A DNA stretch of 10,192 nt from JAQGMJ01 sp036271855 (GTDB lineage: Bacteria; Pseudomonadota; Gammaproteobacteria; Burkholderiales; JAEUOS01), in the NCBI GenBank assembly GCA_036271855.1, contig DATAZV010000151.1, positions 1-10,192 on the forward strand, read 5' to 3'. The notes beneath the pieces were generated by a model. That model saw nothing but the letters and a program-made list of their open reading frames with translations, did not search any database and had not been told where the DNA came from. Shown here one piece after another: positions 1 through 5,464 of this stretch (its first letter is position 1; every line of letters begins with the position of its first letter). Position numbers and translations under genes: made by a program.

Positions 1-10
1 CCGCGGAGTG

Positions 11-30
11 CCAGCGGTTCCGCTGGTTTT
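11..30 (+). terminator. weak terminator-like hairpin
   Basis: Arms CCAGCG and CGCTGG enclose a GTTC loop and are followed by TTTT on the + strand. This could end a rightward transcript entering from the left edge. The stem is only 6-7 bp and the T-run has four bases, so it is a weak call. On the - strand no T-run follows the hairpin, so it is not a good terminator for the leftward gene ending at 120. No gene was recognised in 1-119. Confidence 0.25.
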
Positions 31-119
31 AATAGGGGTAGTTCCCTAGCCAGTTGGGTTTCGTTGGGGCCGAACGGCCTGCCCGAAGGTGCGTCGCGGC
101 TATAGATGTCAAGTCTAGG

Positions 120-983
120 CTACGCACCAACAACCTCTTTCGCATGCTCCGCGATCTTCTTCAAGAACGCGTCAACGCTCGCCTTGGTCGCAGCAAACCC
201 CTCCGTCTTCCTGAACGTCTTGGTGTCGATGAACATTTTCTTGTTGATTTCGATGAATATGCTGTTGATGCCGTTGGCGGGGTCGGAGTGGCGCTTGGTG
301 AGTTCGCCGCCGTAGTAGGGGAAGTTGACGCTGACGGTGTGGCCTAGGGATTTGAAGGTGCTGGTGACGAGTTCGAGGAATTCGGGGGTGCAGGTTTTGC
401 CGTTGACGTCGCCGATGTTGAAGTCGGCGCGGGGCTGGCCGGGGTCGGCGTGGGTGGGGGCGCCGATGGCGGACATGCAGTGGAAGCTTAGTTGCCAGGC
501 GGCTTTGTGTTTGGCGTGGAAGCCTTTGAGGAGGCGGGAGAGTTGCTGGTGGTAGGGCTCGTGGTAGGTGGCGAGGCGTTCCTGCACTTCGGCGACGGTG
601 AGTTTGCGTTCCTGCATGTTGGTGCCGTAGCGGGAGAGGCGTTTGATGAGGCCGAGGCCGCGCTGGGTGAAGTCGCTTTGGGTGATGGGGCCGGGCCATT
701 TGCCTTCGATGAGGTTTTCATCGATGTCGGCGGCGCTGCGGTTGGTGTCGACGTAGGTGTTGGGGAAGCTGGCGAAGAGCAGGGTGGCGCCGAGCGCGGG
801 GGCGGCGGCGCAGAGCTCTTCGACGTACATGGAGACGTTGTCGTGCACTTCCGTTAAGGGCAGGGGGGAGCGGAAGTCGGGCGGGTATTCGCGGCCGCTG
901 CGGGAGACGTCGACGACGATGGGGAGGCGGGGGGCTGCTTCCGGTTCGTGGAGAAGGAATACGCCTGGGTTGACGGTGATCAT
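120..983 (-). CDS. N-formylglutamate amidohydrolase-family protein (divergent)
   Basis: 287 residues, no signal peptide, so probably cytoplasmic. The family (FGase) hydrolyses N-formylglutamate or similar N-acyl amino acids in histidine breakdown. Family blocks seen: SGREYPPDF (29-37), a YVEEL helix (53-57), YVDTNRSAADID (77-88), YHEPYH (140-145), FHCMSA (167-172, family NCHSM), FNIGDVNGKTC (188-198), NFPYYGGEL (220-228) and IFIEINKKMFID (242-253). Two usual motifs are altered: PHSG reads SRSG (27-30), so the expected His is Arg, and the usual G-x-H-S before the IEIN strand reads GINS (238-241). Activity or substrate may therefore differ. I chose the ATG at 983: further upstream the frame runs through the neighbouring binding-protein gene and is Arg/His-rich shadow. 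No clear Shine-Dalgarno is seen. It lies 62 bp downstream of the Bug-type gene on the same strand and is probably co-transcribed, hinting that the binding protein brings in a substrate or product. Family call firm, reaction uncertain. Confidence 0.85.
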   Translation of the reverse strand: MITVNPGVFLLHEPEAAPRLPIVVDVSRSGREYPPDFRSPLPLTEVHDNVSMYVEELCAAAPALGATLLFASFPNTYVDTNRSAADIDENLIEGKWPGPITQSDFTQRGLGLIKRLSRYGTNMQERKLTVAEVQERLATYHEPYHQQLSRLLKGFHAKHKAAWQLSFHCMSAIGAPTHADPGQPRADFNIGDVNGKTCTPEFLELVTSTFKSLGHTVSVNFPYYGGELTKRHSDPANGINSIFIEINKKMFIDTKTFRKTEGFAATKASVDAFLKKIAEHAKEVVGA

Positions 984-1008
984 GGCTCGGTTCGTTTCGC
1001 TGGGTTTT

Positions 1009-1032
1009 CGTTTGGGTGAACGTTTGGGTGAA
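1009..1032. repeat. perfect 12-bp tandem duplication
   Basis: CGTTTGGGTGAA occurs twice head to tail in the 62-bp gap between the Bug-type gene and the amidohydrolase gene. It is probably a slippage duplication. It lies in the presumed mRNA leader of the amidohydrolase and may affect its spacing or translation. Confidence 0.8.
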
Positions 1033-1045
1033 TGAGGGGGGCCGC

Positions 1046-2071
1046 TTACATGGCCTGGATGCCGGCCTGCTTGACGAGGCCTTGCCATTTCCTGGCTTCG
1101 GCTTTGACGAAGGCGCCGAATTCTTCCGGGCTGTTGCCGCCGGGTTCGATGCCTTTGGAGAGCAGGTTGGCCTTGAGCGTTGGCTGCTTGAGGGCTTTGG
1201 CGATGGCTTCGTTGAGGGTGGTGACGATGGGCTCCGGCGTGCCGGCGGGGACGAAGATGCCGTTCCACGGCAGCACTTCATAACCCGGCAGGCCGGACTC
1301 GGCAATGGTGGGGAATTCCGGCGCGGCGGCGGAGCGGGCGGCGCTGGTGACGGCGATGCCGCGCAGCTTGCCGGCCTGCACGTGGGGGTAGACGGAGGGC
1401 AGGTTGTCGAACATGAGGGCGATCTGGCCGCCGATCAGGTCCGTTACCGCGGGGGCGCTGCCTTTGTAGGGGACGTGCAGCATGTCCACGTGGGCCATGA
1501 TCTTGAACAGTTCGCCGGAGAGGTGCACTGCGCCGCCGTTGCCGGCGGAGCCGAAGTTGAGCTTGCCGGGGTTGGCCTTGGCATAGGCGATGAGTTCACG
1601 CACGGACTTGACCGGCAGGGAGGGGTTGACCACCAGCAGGTTGGGGACGAAGCCGACCATGGTGACGGGCTTCAAGTCTTTTTCCCAGTTGTAGGGCATG
1701 TTGGTGAACAGGGCGGGGTTGACGGCGATGGCGAGGGTGGCCATGAGCACGGTGTAGCCGTCGGGGGCGGATTTGGCGACGAAATCACTGCCGAGGTTGA
1801 TGGCGGCGCCGGGTTTGTTGTCGACGAGCACCGGCTGGCCCAGGGAGGTGGTGAGGTTTTCGGCCACCACGCGGGCGAGGTAGTCGGTGGCGCCGCCGGG
1901 GGCGAAGGGGACGATGATTTTTATCGGCTTGGAAGGGTAAGGCTGGGCGAGCGCGGCTGGCGCGGCGCCGAGCAGGGTCACAAGCAGGGCGCTCGACGCA
2001 AGGGCCAGGGCCGCGCGTACGACGACGGTTCGCTTTGTACGGGACATGAGGTTGGCGATGCACTTGGTCAT
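1046..2071 (-). CDS. Bug/TctC-family tripartite tricarboxylate transporter substrate-binding protein
   Basis: 341 residues from the ATG at 2071. This start has AGGA about 10 nt upstream; ATGs at 2089 and 2047 are possible, and the one at 2047 would give a tighter signal peptide but lacks a ribosome binding site. A basic N-terminus and hydrophobic core lead to cleavage near ALA|QPYPSKPI (residue 42/43). The mature part shows the Bug-family order: YPSKPIKIIVPFAPGGATD (45-63), GQPVLVDNKPGAA (78-90), APDGYTVLM (102-110), LNFGSAGNGG (171-180), VPYKGSAPA (200-208) and GIAVTSAARS (238-247). Such proteins bind carboxylates or similar small molecules in the periplasm for a TctAB permease. No tctA or tctB is visible, as is common for the many orphan Bug genes of Burkholderiales. 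It is transcribed ahead of the amidohydrolase gene, suggesting an acyl-amino-acid or carboxylate ligand; that is inference. Confidence 0.93.
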   Translation of the reverse strand: MTKCIANLMSRTKRTVVVRAALALASSALLVTLLGAAPAALAQPYPSKPIKIIVPFAPGGATDYLARVVAENLTTSLGQPVLVDNKPGAAINLGSDFVAKSAPDGYTVLMATLAIAVNPALFTNMPYNWEKDLKPVTMVGFVPNLLVVNPSLPVKSVRELIAYAKANPGKLNFGSAGNGGAVHLSGELFKIMAHVDMLHVPYKGSAPAVTDLIGGQIALMFDNLPSVYPHVQAGKLRGIAVTSAARSAAAPEFPTIAESGLPGYEVLPWNGIFVPAGTPEPIVTTLNEAIAKALKQPTLKANLLSKGIEPGGNSPEEFGAFVKAEARKWQGLVKQAGIQAM

Positions 2072-2266
2072 GCGGAGGGTTCCTGTCAATGGCGGGCGGA
2101 GGGGCGCAGGGCTTGCGCGGCTAAGCGATGGCTTGCTGCGGCCTATTCTACGAAATCCGCACCCGGGGTTCGCGCCATCGGGCGAATAAGGCCATGACAG
2201 GCGCGAGGGCGCGCGGCGGGGATTAAAATGCGCGCGTCAGCAAATCACAACAACCAAGGAGACATC
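2072..2266. promoter_or_regulatory. divergent promoter region
   Basis: This 195-bp gap separates the leftward Bug-type gene from the rightward ModA-like gene and must hold both promoters. On the + strand TAAAAT (2224-2229) lies 38 nt before the ATG at 2267 and is followed by GCGCGCG; it is a good -10 candidate but has no clear -35 at 16-18 bp. On the - strand TAGAAT (2150 to 2145) is a possible -10 for the Bug-type gene. AAGGAG at 2256-2261 is the ribosome binding site of the + gene. No obvious operator dyad was seen. Confidence 0.5.
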
Positions 2267-3031
2267 ATGTCCACCCTGCCCCGCGCCGCGCTCGGCGCCC
2301 TGCTCGCCTGTTCCGCTTTTCTCCTGCCGCCCGCCTCCGCCACCGAAATCAAGGTGATGGCCTCGGTGGCGCCGCAGCATGCCTATGAGGAGTTGCAGCC
2401 GCTGTTCGAGAAGCAGACCGGGCACAAGGTGAAGACGGTGTGGCTGCCGACGGTGGAGATGATGAAGCGCCTGGAGGAAGGCGAGGCGGCGGATGCGGTG
2501 CTGATTGCTTCGACCAACATGGAGAAGCTGACCAAGCTGGGGATTACGGTGGCGGGCACCCGGGTGGACGTGGTGAAGTCGGGCATCGGCGTGGCGATAC
2601 GCAAGGGCGCGCCGCGGCCGGATATTTCTTCGGCGGCGAAACTGAAGGAGGCTTTGCTGGCGGCGAAGTCGGTTTCGTATTCCACCGGGCCTTCGGGGGT
2701 GTACATGGTTTCGCTGTTCGAGAAGCTGGGGCTGACGGAGGCACTGAAGCCGAAGCTGAAGGTGATCCAGGGGACGCCGGTGGGAGTGCTGGTGGCGCGC
2801 GGGGATGTGGAGATCGGCTTTCAGCAGGTGCCGGAGATCGTGCCGGTGCCGGGCATCGAGTATCTGGGGCCGCTGCCGGCGGAGATTCAGTATGTGACGC
2901 TGTTTCCGATGATGGTGCATGCGAAGGCGGACCCGGAACATGCGGCGGCGGCGAAGGCGTGGATGGCGTTTTTGCATACGCCGGCGGCTGCGGTGGTGAT
3001 GAAGAAGCATGGGTTGGAGGCGGGGCCGTGA
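2267..3031 (+). CDS. exported ModA-like substrate-binding protein (orphan)
   Basis: 254 residues; the ATG at 2267 is fixed by AAGGAG 5 nt upstream. Residues 1-25 form a Sec signal peptide ending A-S-A|T. A Cys at 15 sits inside the hydrophobic core and is a poor lipobox, so a soluble periplasmic protein is more likely than a lipoprotein. The fold looks like the SBP_bac_11/ModA group: IKVMASVAPQHAYEEL (28-43), WLPTVEMMKRLEEGEAADAVLIAS (59-82), a polar segment STGPSGVYM (139-147) followed by LFEKLGLTEAL (150-160), and GFQQVPEI (184-191). ModA proteins bind molybdate or tungstate, but many relatives have unknown ligands, and no modB/modC-type genes are adjacent. It is followed at once by a strong terminator, so it is monocistronic. 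The gene 487 bp downstream encodes a paralogue, about half identical by eye. The ligand is not inferable. Confidence 0.88.
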   Translation: MSTLPRAALGALLACSAFLLPPASATEIKVMASVAPQHAYEELQPLFEKQTGHKVKTVWLPTVEMMKRLEEGEAADAVLIASTNMEKLTKLGITVAGTRVDVVKSGIGVAIRKGAPRPDISSAAKLKEALLAAKSVSYSTGPSGVYMVSLFEKLGLTEALKPKLKVIQGTPVGVLVARGDVEIGFQQVPEIVPVPGIEYLGPLPAEIQYVTLFPMMVHAKADPEHAAAAKAWMAFLHTPAAAVVMKKHGLEAGP

Positions 3032-3049
3032 GGGGCTGGGTGTAGAGAA

Positions 3050-3080
3050 AAAGGCCGCTGTGTAGCGGCCTTTGTTTTTT
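3050..3080 (+). terminator. strong intrinsic terminator of the ModA-like gene
   Basis: A perfect 10-bp stem, AAAGGCCGCT with AGCGGCCTTT, has a GTGT loop and is followed by GTTTTTT. It begins 18 bp after the stop codon at 3031. The same arms recur in the terminator at 4452-4479. Confidence 0.92.
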
Positions 3081-3088
3081 GGGGGTTC

Positions 3089-3353
3089 ACCCCATCCCTA
3101 CCCTGTCCCTCCCCTTGAAGGGGAGGAGACGTGCTAAGGGGCGGTGTTAACCCCATCCCCCCTTGCAGGGCGCGCTGGCCGTTTGCATCGGCCAGCCGTT
3201 CAGGCGGCACGCGGCATGCCGCGTGAAACCCCGCCTTCACCCCCGGCCCTCCCCTTGAAAGGGAGGGTGAGTGGTGAGTGCGCTGCGCGCACTACGCTAT
3301 GCCTCCCACCCTGTCCCCCCCTTGAAGGGGAGGAGACGTGCTAAGGGGCGGTG
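3089..3353. repeat. REP-like intergenic repeat cluster
   Basis: Two near-identical direct copies of about 46 bp lie at 3100-3146 and 3308-3353, differing only in the C-run. Each begins ACCCTGTCCC, carries a palindromic core built on CCTTGAAGG, and ends GACGTGCTAAGGGGCGGTG. The core of copy 1 (3108-3126) is a perfect inverted repeat CCTCCCCTT-G-AAGGGGAGG. A related core with arms CCCTCCC/GGGAGGG is at 3247-3267. ACCCCATCCC occurs at 3089 and again at 3150, suggesting a degenerate further copy. Between them are other stems: GCTGGCCG/CGGCCAGC (3174-3196) and AGTGCGC/GCGCACT (3277-3293). The layout resembles REP/BIME clusters between genes. No transposase is present. Confidence 0.75.
3202..3236. 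repeat. long imperfect hairpin with perfect 18-bp palindrome core
   Basis: The core CACGCGGCATGCCGCGTG (3208-3225) is a perfect palindrome. It is flanked by AGGCGG (3202-3207) and CCGCCT (3231-3236), giving a further 6-bp helix if AAACC (3226-3230) bulges. It lies inside the REP-like cluster. No T-run follows, so it is not a terminator. Confidence 0.65.
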
Positions 3354-3375
3354 AGAGGTGGAGGCTTGCAGAGTA

Positions 3376-3465
3376 GATCACTCCGCGCTCGAAAATCGGT
3401 GGTCAGAGCACTTTTGCAAAAGGCGCAAAAGTGATCCGACCCCGAGTTTTCGCCGATTTCCGCGG
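3376..3465. repeat. nested inverted-repeat element upstream of the leaderless paralogue
   Basis: The innermost arms are 17 bp with 15 matches (3401-3417 and 3425-3441). They contain CACTTTTGC and GCAAAAGTG around a 7-nt AAAAGGC loop. Outside them AAATCGG (3393-3399) pairs with CCGATTT (3453-3459), and outside that CCGCG (3383-3387) pairs with CGCGG (3461-3465). GATCACT at 3376-3382 could instead pair with AGTGATC at 3430-3436, competing with the inner stem. It ends 15 bp before the candidate -10 at 3480 and 54 bp before the start codon. It could be a structured RNA, a repeat element or an operator array; the sequence does not decide. Confidence 0.6.
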
Positions 3466-3479
3466 CGTGCCTTGCGGGG

Positions 3480-3485
3480 TAAGAT
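3480..3485 (+). promoter_or_regulatory. candidate -10 element (TAAGAT)
   Basis: TAAGAT followed by GCGGGCG lies 34 nt before the ATG at 3519, matching the position of TAAAAT before three other rightward genes in the window. The best -35 at 17-bp spacing is only TTTCCG (3457-3462), so the promoter is weak or activator-dependent. A 12-codon frame including its stop (3484-3519) begins at the ATG inside this element and ends TGA overlapping the next ATG as TGATG. Transcription probably starts downstream of that ATG, so it is unlikely to be translated. Confidence 0.4.
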
Positions 3486-3518
3486 GCGGGCGATTTTCAT
3501 AACTTGGGCTTGGGACTG

Positions 3519-4205
3519 ATGAATACTTTTACGATCATGGCTTCGGTGGCAATCGAGCATGCTTACAGGGAGCTGGTGCCGATGTTTGAGTCGGCTTCGG
3601 GTGTCAAGGTGCAGACGGTGTGGTCGCCTTCGGTGAAGATGATCGAGCGGCTGAAGGGCGGCGAGGTGGTGGACCTGGTGTTGCTGTCGTCGGTGGCGAT
3701 TGAGTCGCTGATCGAGGCGCAGGTGCTGGCGCGGGGGTCGCGCACGGACCTGGTGACTTCGATCGTGGGGGTGGCGGTGAAGCAGGGGGCGGCGCGGCCG
3801 GATACGAGTTCGGCAGACAAGCTGAAGGCGGCATTGCTGGCGGCGCCGTCCGTGGGCATTTCGACCGGGCCTTCGGGGATTTATATGAACAAGCTGTTCG
3901 AACGGCTGGGGTTGACGCAGGCGTTGCAGCCGAAGCTGAAGGTGTATACGGGCACGCCGGTGGGCGAGTTCGTGGCCAGCGGGGAAGTGGCGCTGGGCTT
4001 TCAGCAGGTGGCGGAGTTGATGCCGGTTGGGGGCATCGATTACTGGCCGGTTTCGGACGACGTGCAAAGCGTGACGACGTTTTCCATCGGCGAGCATTTG
4101 AAAGCCACCAACCTGGAAGCTGGGCGCAAGTGGGTGCAGTTCTTGATTTCGCCGGCTGCGGGGCCGGTGATGCGCAAGCATGGGGTGGAGCCGGTGCGGC
4201 GCTGA
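3519..4205 (+). CDS. ModA-like substrate-binding-fold protein lacking a signal peptide
   Basis: 228 residues starting MNTFTIMASVAIEHAY, which aligns directly with the mature part of the 2267-3031 product (TEIKVMASVAPQHAY). Shared blocks are VQTVWSPSVKMIERLKGGEVVD (31-52), STGPSGIYMNKLFERLGLTQAL (115-136), GTPVGEFVASGEVALGFQQVAE (145-166) and a C-terminal VMRKHGVE. An in-frame TAA at 3480-3482 closes the frame upstream, and only TTG 3504 or ATG 3519 can start it, so no signal peptide can be encoded in this frame. The Shine-Dalgarno is weak (GGGA). The protein is therefore predicted cytoplasmic. It may be a cytosolic ligand sensor or carrier, or a copy that lost its leader; the family usually acts in the periplasm. 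The coding frame is intact and motif-bearing, which argues against an old pseudogene. No transporter genes are adjacent. Confidence 0.85.
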   Translation: MNTFTIMASVAIEHAYRELVPMFESASGVKVQTVWSPSVKMIERLKGGEVVDLVLLSSVAIESLIEAQVLARGSRTDLVTSIVGVAVKQGAARPDTSSADKLKAALLAAPSVGISTGPSGIYMNKLFERLGLTQALQPKLKVYTGTPVGEFVASGEVALGFQQVAELMPVGGIDYWPVSDDVQSVTTFSIGEHLKATNLEAGRKWVQFLISPAAGPVMRKHGVEPVRR

Positions 4206-4216
4206 GGAACGATTGA

Positions 4217-4244
4217 TAAAGGGGGTAACCCTTTAACAACCCCC
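4217..4244 (+). other. alternative hairpins downstream of the leaderless paralogue
   Basis: TAAAGGG (4217-4223) can pair with CCCTTTA (4229-4235), or GGGGGT (4221-4226) with ACCCCC (4239-4244); the two exclude each other. No T-run follows, so it is not a classical terminator. It lies 11 bp after the stop codon. Confidence 0.35.
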
Positions 4245-4325
4245 GATTTCAGAAAACACCCAGTCTTGTCTCTCGCGATCTTGGGGCCTGGTTAGCGTTT
4301 CCCGAAAGTTGTTTGAGGTCAAGCA

Positions 4326-4353
4326 AAGGCCGCCCGCGGGCGGCCTTGTTTTT
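4326..4353 (+). terminator. intrinsic terminator after the leaderless paralogue
   Basis: A perfect 22-bp palindrome (4326-4347), with arms AAGGCCGCC and GGCGGCCTT around CGCG, is followed by GTTTTT. It lies 120 bp after the stop at 4205 and is the best end for that transcript. Its GGCCGC arm resembles the other terminators in this window. Confidence 0.85.
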
Positions 4354-4380
4354 GGTGCCCGGCGGCGGCCTGCGTGCAGG

Positions 4381-4432
4381 ATAGTGCAGGTGCTGCGATG
4401 TCGCGCTCGCCGGCGGAAACATAGTGCAGGTG
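4381..4432. repeat. spaced 12-bp direct repeat
   Basis: ATAGTGCAGGTG occurs at 4381-4392 and again at 4421-4432, start to start 40 bp, in the gap between two terminators. No gene was seen in 4206-4497. The repeat could be a remnant of a duplicated segment or paired binding sites; nothing more can be said. Confidence 0.6.
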
Positions 4433-4451
4433 GGTTCAAGCGTCGGGCGAG

Positions 4452-4479
4452 AAAAAGGCCGCTGGGGAGCGGCCTTTTC
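4452..4479 (-). terminator. terminator of the small Lys/Ala-rich gene
   Basis: An 11-bp perfect stem, AAAAGGCCGCT (4453-4463) with AGCGGCCTTTT (4468-4478), has a GGGG loop. Read leftward it ends in TTTTTC and lies 19 bp after the stop codon at 4498. It is nearly symmetrical, so it may also stop rightward transcription. Confidence 0.85.
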
Positions 4480-4497
4480 ATTGCCGGCGGCGTGCGC

Positions 4498-4752
4498 TTA
4501 CTTGGCGTCTTCGACCTTGTTCTTGACGTCGTGCGCGCCTTCCTTGACGTTGTCCTTGATGGCGTGGGCGCCGGCCTTGGTTTTGGCCTTGGCGGTTTTG
4601 GCGCCGTGCTTCACTTTGGCGGCGCCGGTCTTGGCGCCTTGCTTGATGTTTTCCTTGGCTTCATGGGCGTCTTCCTTGATGTCGGCGGCGTGGGCGGCGA
4701 CGGGCAGGGCAAAGGCGGCGGCGAGAAGGGCGAGGGAGAGGTTTTTGTGCAT
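4498..4752 (-). CDS. small exported Lys/Ala-rich protein with LEA-like repeats
   Basis: 84 residues. The ATG at 4752 has GGAG 6 nt upstream. Residues 1-22 are a signal peptide (MHKNLSLALLAAAFALPVAA then HA|AD), so the mature protein is periplasmic or outside. The mature 62 residues are almost all Lys, Ala, Glu, Asp, Gly and His, without Cys, Trp or Pro. They carry repeated patterns such as IKEDAHEAKENIKQGAK, VKHGAK and IKDNVKEGAHDVKNKV with roughly 11-residue periodicity, which predict a highly charged amphipathic helix. This resembles group 3 LEA proteins and small KGG/CsbD-like stress proteins, but the resemblance is compositional and no family is recognised. A strong terminator follows. 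A protective or stress role is inference. Confidence 0.8.
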   Translation of the reverse strand: MHKNLSLALLAAAFALPVAAHAADIKEDAHEAKENIKQGAKTGAAKVKHGAKTAKAKTKAGAHAIKDNVKEGAHDVKNKVEDAK

Positions 4753-4843
4753 GCGGGCTCCGGGTGGACGGGGTGGTTTGGGGTTGTCTTGGGTTCCATT
4801 TGCGAGATTGTGCAAGGGCTTGCTCTGGTTGGACGTGTCCGGC

Positions 4844-4944
4844 GCGAGTTGGTTCGCGCCTTGTGGGCGGGCGAGCTGGTTCGCGCCTTGTGGGCGGGCG
4901 GGCCGCTCGCGCCTTGTGGGCAGGCGGGCCGCTCGCGCCTTGCG
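4844..4944. repeat. 26-27 bp tandem repeat, four copies
   Basis: Units are 4844-4870, 4871-4897, 4898-4923 and a partial unit from 4924. Units 1 and 2 differ at one base; units 3 and 4 share GCGGGCCGCTCGCGCCTTG. Every unit contains TCGCGCCTTG, and units 1-3 continue into TGGGC. At the first unit GGCGCGA (4841-4847) and TCGCGCC (4854-4860) form a 7-bp stem with a 6-nt loop. The array lies between two leftward small genes, about 90 bp upstream of the 84-residue gene, and so could be in its leader or promoter. Copy number is likely variable by slippage. Confidence 0.85.
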
Positions 4945-5005
4945 TAGACGCCAGCTTCGACTTGCAGCCTGGGCTGGGCTTGGGCCCTGCCCGGCCCGAA
5001 GCGGC

Positions 5006-5128
5006 CTAGCCGTCGGCCGGGTCGGGTTCGCCTTTGCCTTCGCCGAATTCCTGGCCTTCGGCGAGGGCGATGAAGATGGGGGCAGCGGTGAGTGCGGCAA
5101 ACAGGAATGCGAGGGCGAATTTGGTCAC
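5006..5128 (-). CDS. 40-residue membrane or exported small protein
   Basis: The GTG at 5128 has a full AAGGAG 7 nt upstream, which is the main reason for calling so short a frame. Residues 1-23 are a short basic start and a hydrophobic stretch (MTKFALAFLFAALTAAPIFI then ALA). They could be an uncleaved anchor or a signal peptide cut after ALA. The remaining tail, EGQEFGEGKGEPDPADG, is acidic and rich in Gly, Glu and Pro. No family is recognised. It is leftward, upstream of the tandem-repeat array and the 84-residue exported protein, and could share a transcript with it. The long region to its right (5129-5825) must hold its promoter. Confidence 0.6.
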   Translation of the reverse strand: MTKFALAFLFAALTAAPIFIALAEGQEFGEGKGEPDPADG

Positions 5129-5357
5129 GGTGCGCTCCTTGAAACGTTGCGGCGGGCCGGGTGCGCCTGGGATGGGCGGACGGCGGGCTGAGGGCGGCGG
5201 GCTAGATGGCGGCAGGCAGGCGTGGCGCCTGCGGGCGACACATCGGCAGGGCGCGCGGCAGTGCCTGATGTGCGGATAGCTGCTTGTACGACAGCGCGGG
5301 CCGCGCGGAAGTTCGGTGGGTTCGCGCGAATTTGCCAGGCGTTGTTGCGAGGGTGCA

Positions 5358-5402
5358 ACAGGAAATTTATTCCTTAAAAAGTTGCCGGCGGCATAAATAG
5401 CC
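5358..5402. promoter_or_regulatory. AT-rich island, probable promoter for the leftward small gene
   Basis: This is a sharp drop in GC within GC-rich surroundings. It contains AGGAA/TTCCT arms around ATTTA (5360-5374) and CATAAATAG further right. Read leftward it has GGAATAAATTT, a possible -10 region about 230 nt before the GTG at 5128. No clean -35/-10 pair was identified, so only the general role is suggested. Confidence 0.35.
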
Positions 5403-5442
5403 GGGAAACGGGCATTTGCGCGCCGCACCGATTGGTGTTGAC

Positions 5443-5464
5443 GATCTGACAGGTCTGTCGAATC
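5443..5464. promoter_or_regulatory. operator-like 22-bp dyad
   Basis: Arms GAT-(2)-GACAG and CTGTC-(2)-ATC surround a GT centre, with 16 of 22 positions symmetrical. A second TGTCA follows at 5467-5471. The arrangement resembles a binding site for a dimeric repressor. It lies about 360 bp before argA and 315 bp before the small leftward gene, so its target is unclear. Confidence 0.35.

Noticed and set aside
1..105. Open + frame from the left edge to TAG at 103-105 as the tail of an upstream gene
   Set aside because: 34 codons with no recognisable sequence; all three frames are short and cannot be told from chance.
1016..2197. Long + strand open frame opposite the Bug-type gene
   Set aside because: Its Gly/Val/Asp/His-rich product has no domains; it is the antisense shadow of a clear binding-protein gene in GC-rich DNA.
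2267..2311. Lipoprotein signal in the ModA-like protein (LLAC at residues 12-15)
   Set aside because: The Cys lies in the middle of the hydrophobic core, leaving a hydrophobic mature start; a Sec cleavage after ASA at 25 fits better.
2267..4205. Molybdate transport operon (modA pair)
   Set aside because: No modB or modC nearby and the genes are separated by a terminator and repeats. ModA-like is a fold statement only; the ligand is unknown.
4844..4944. CRISPR-like array
   Set aside because: The units are contiguous 26-27 bp tandem copies without unique spacers, and there are no cas genes.
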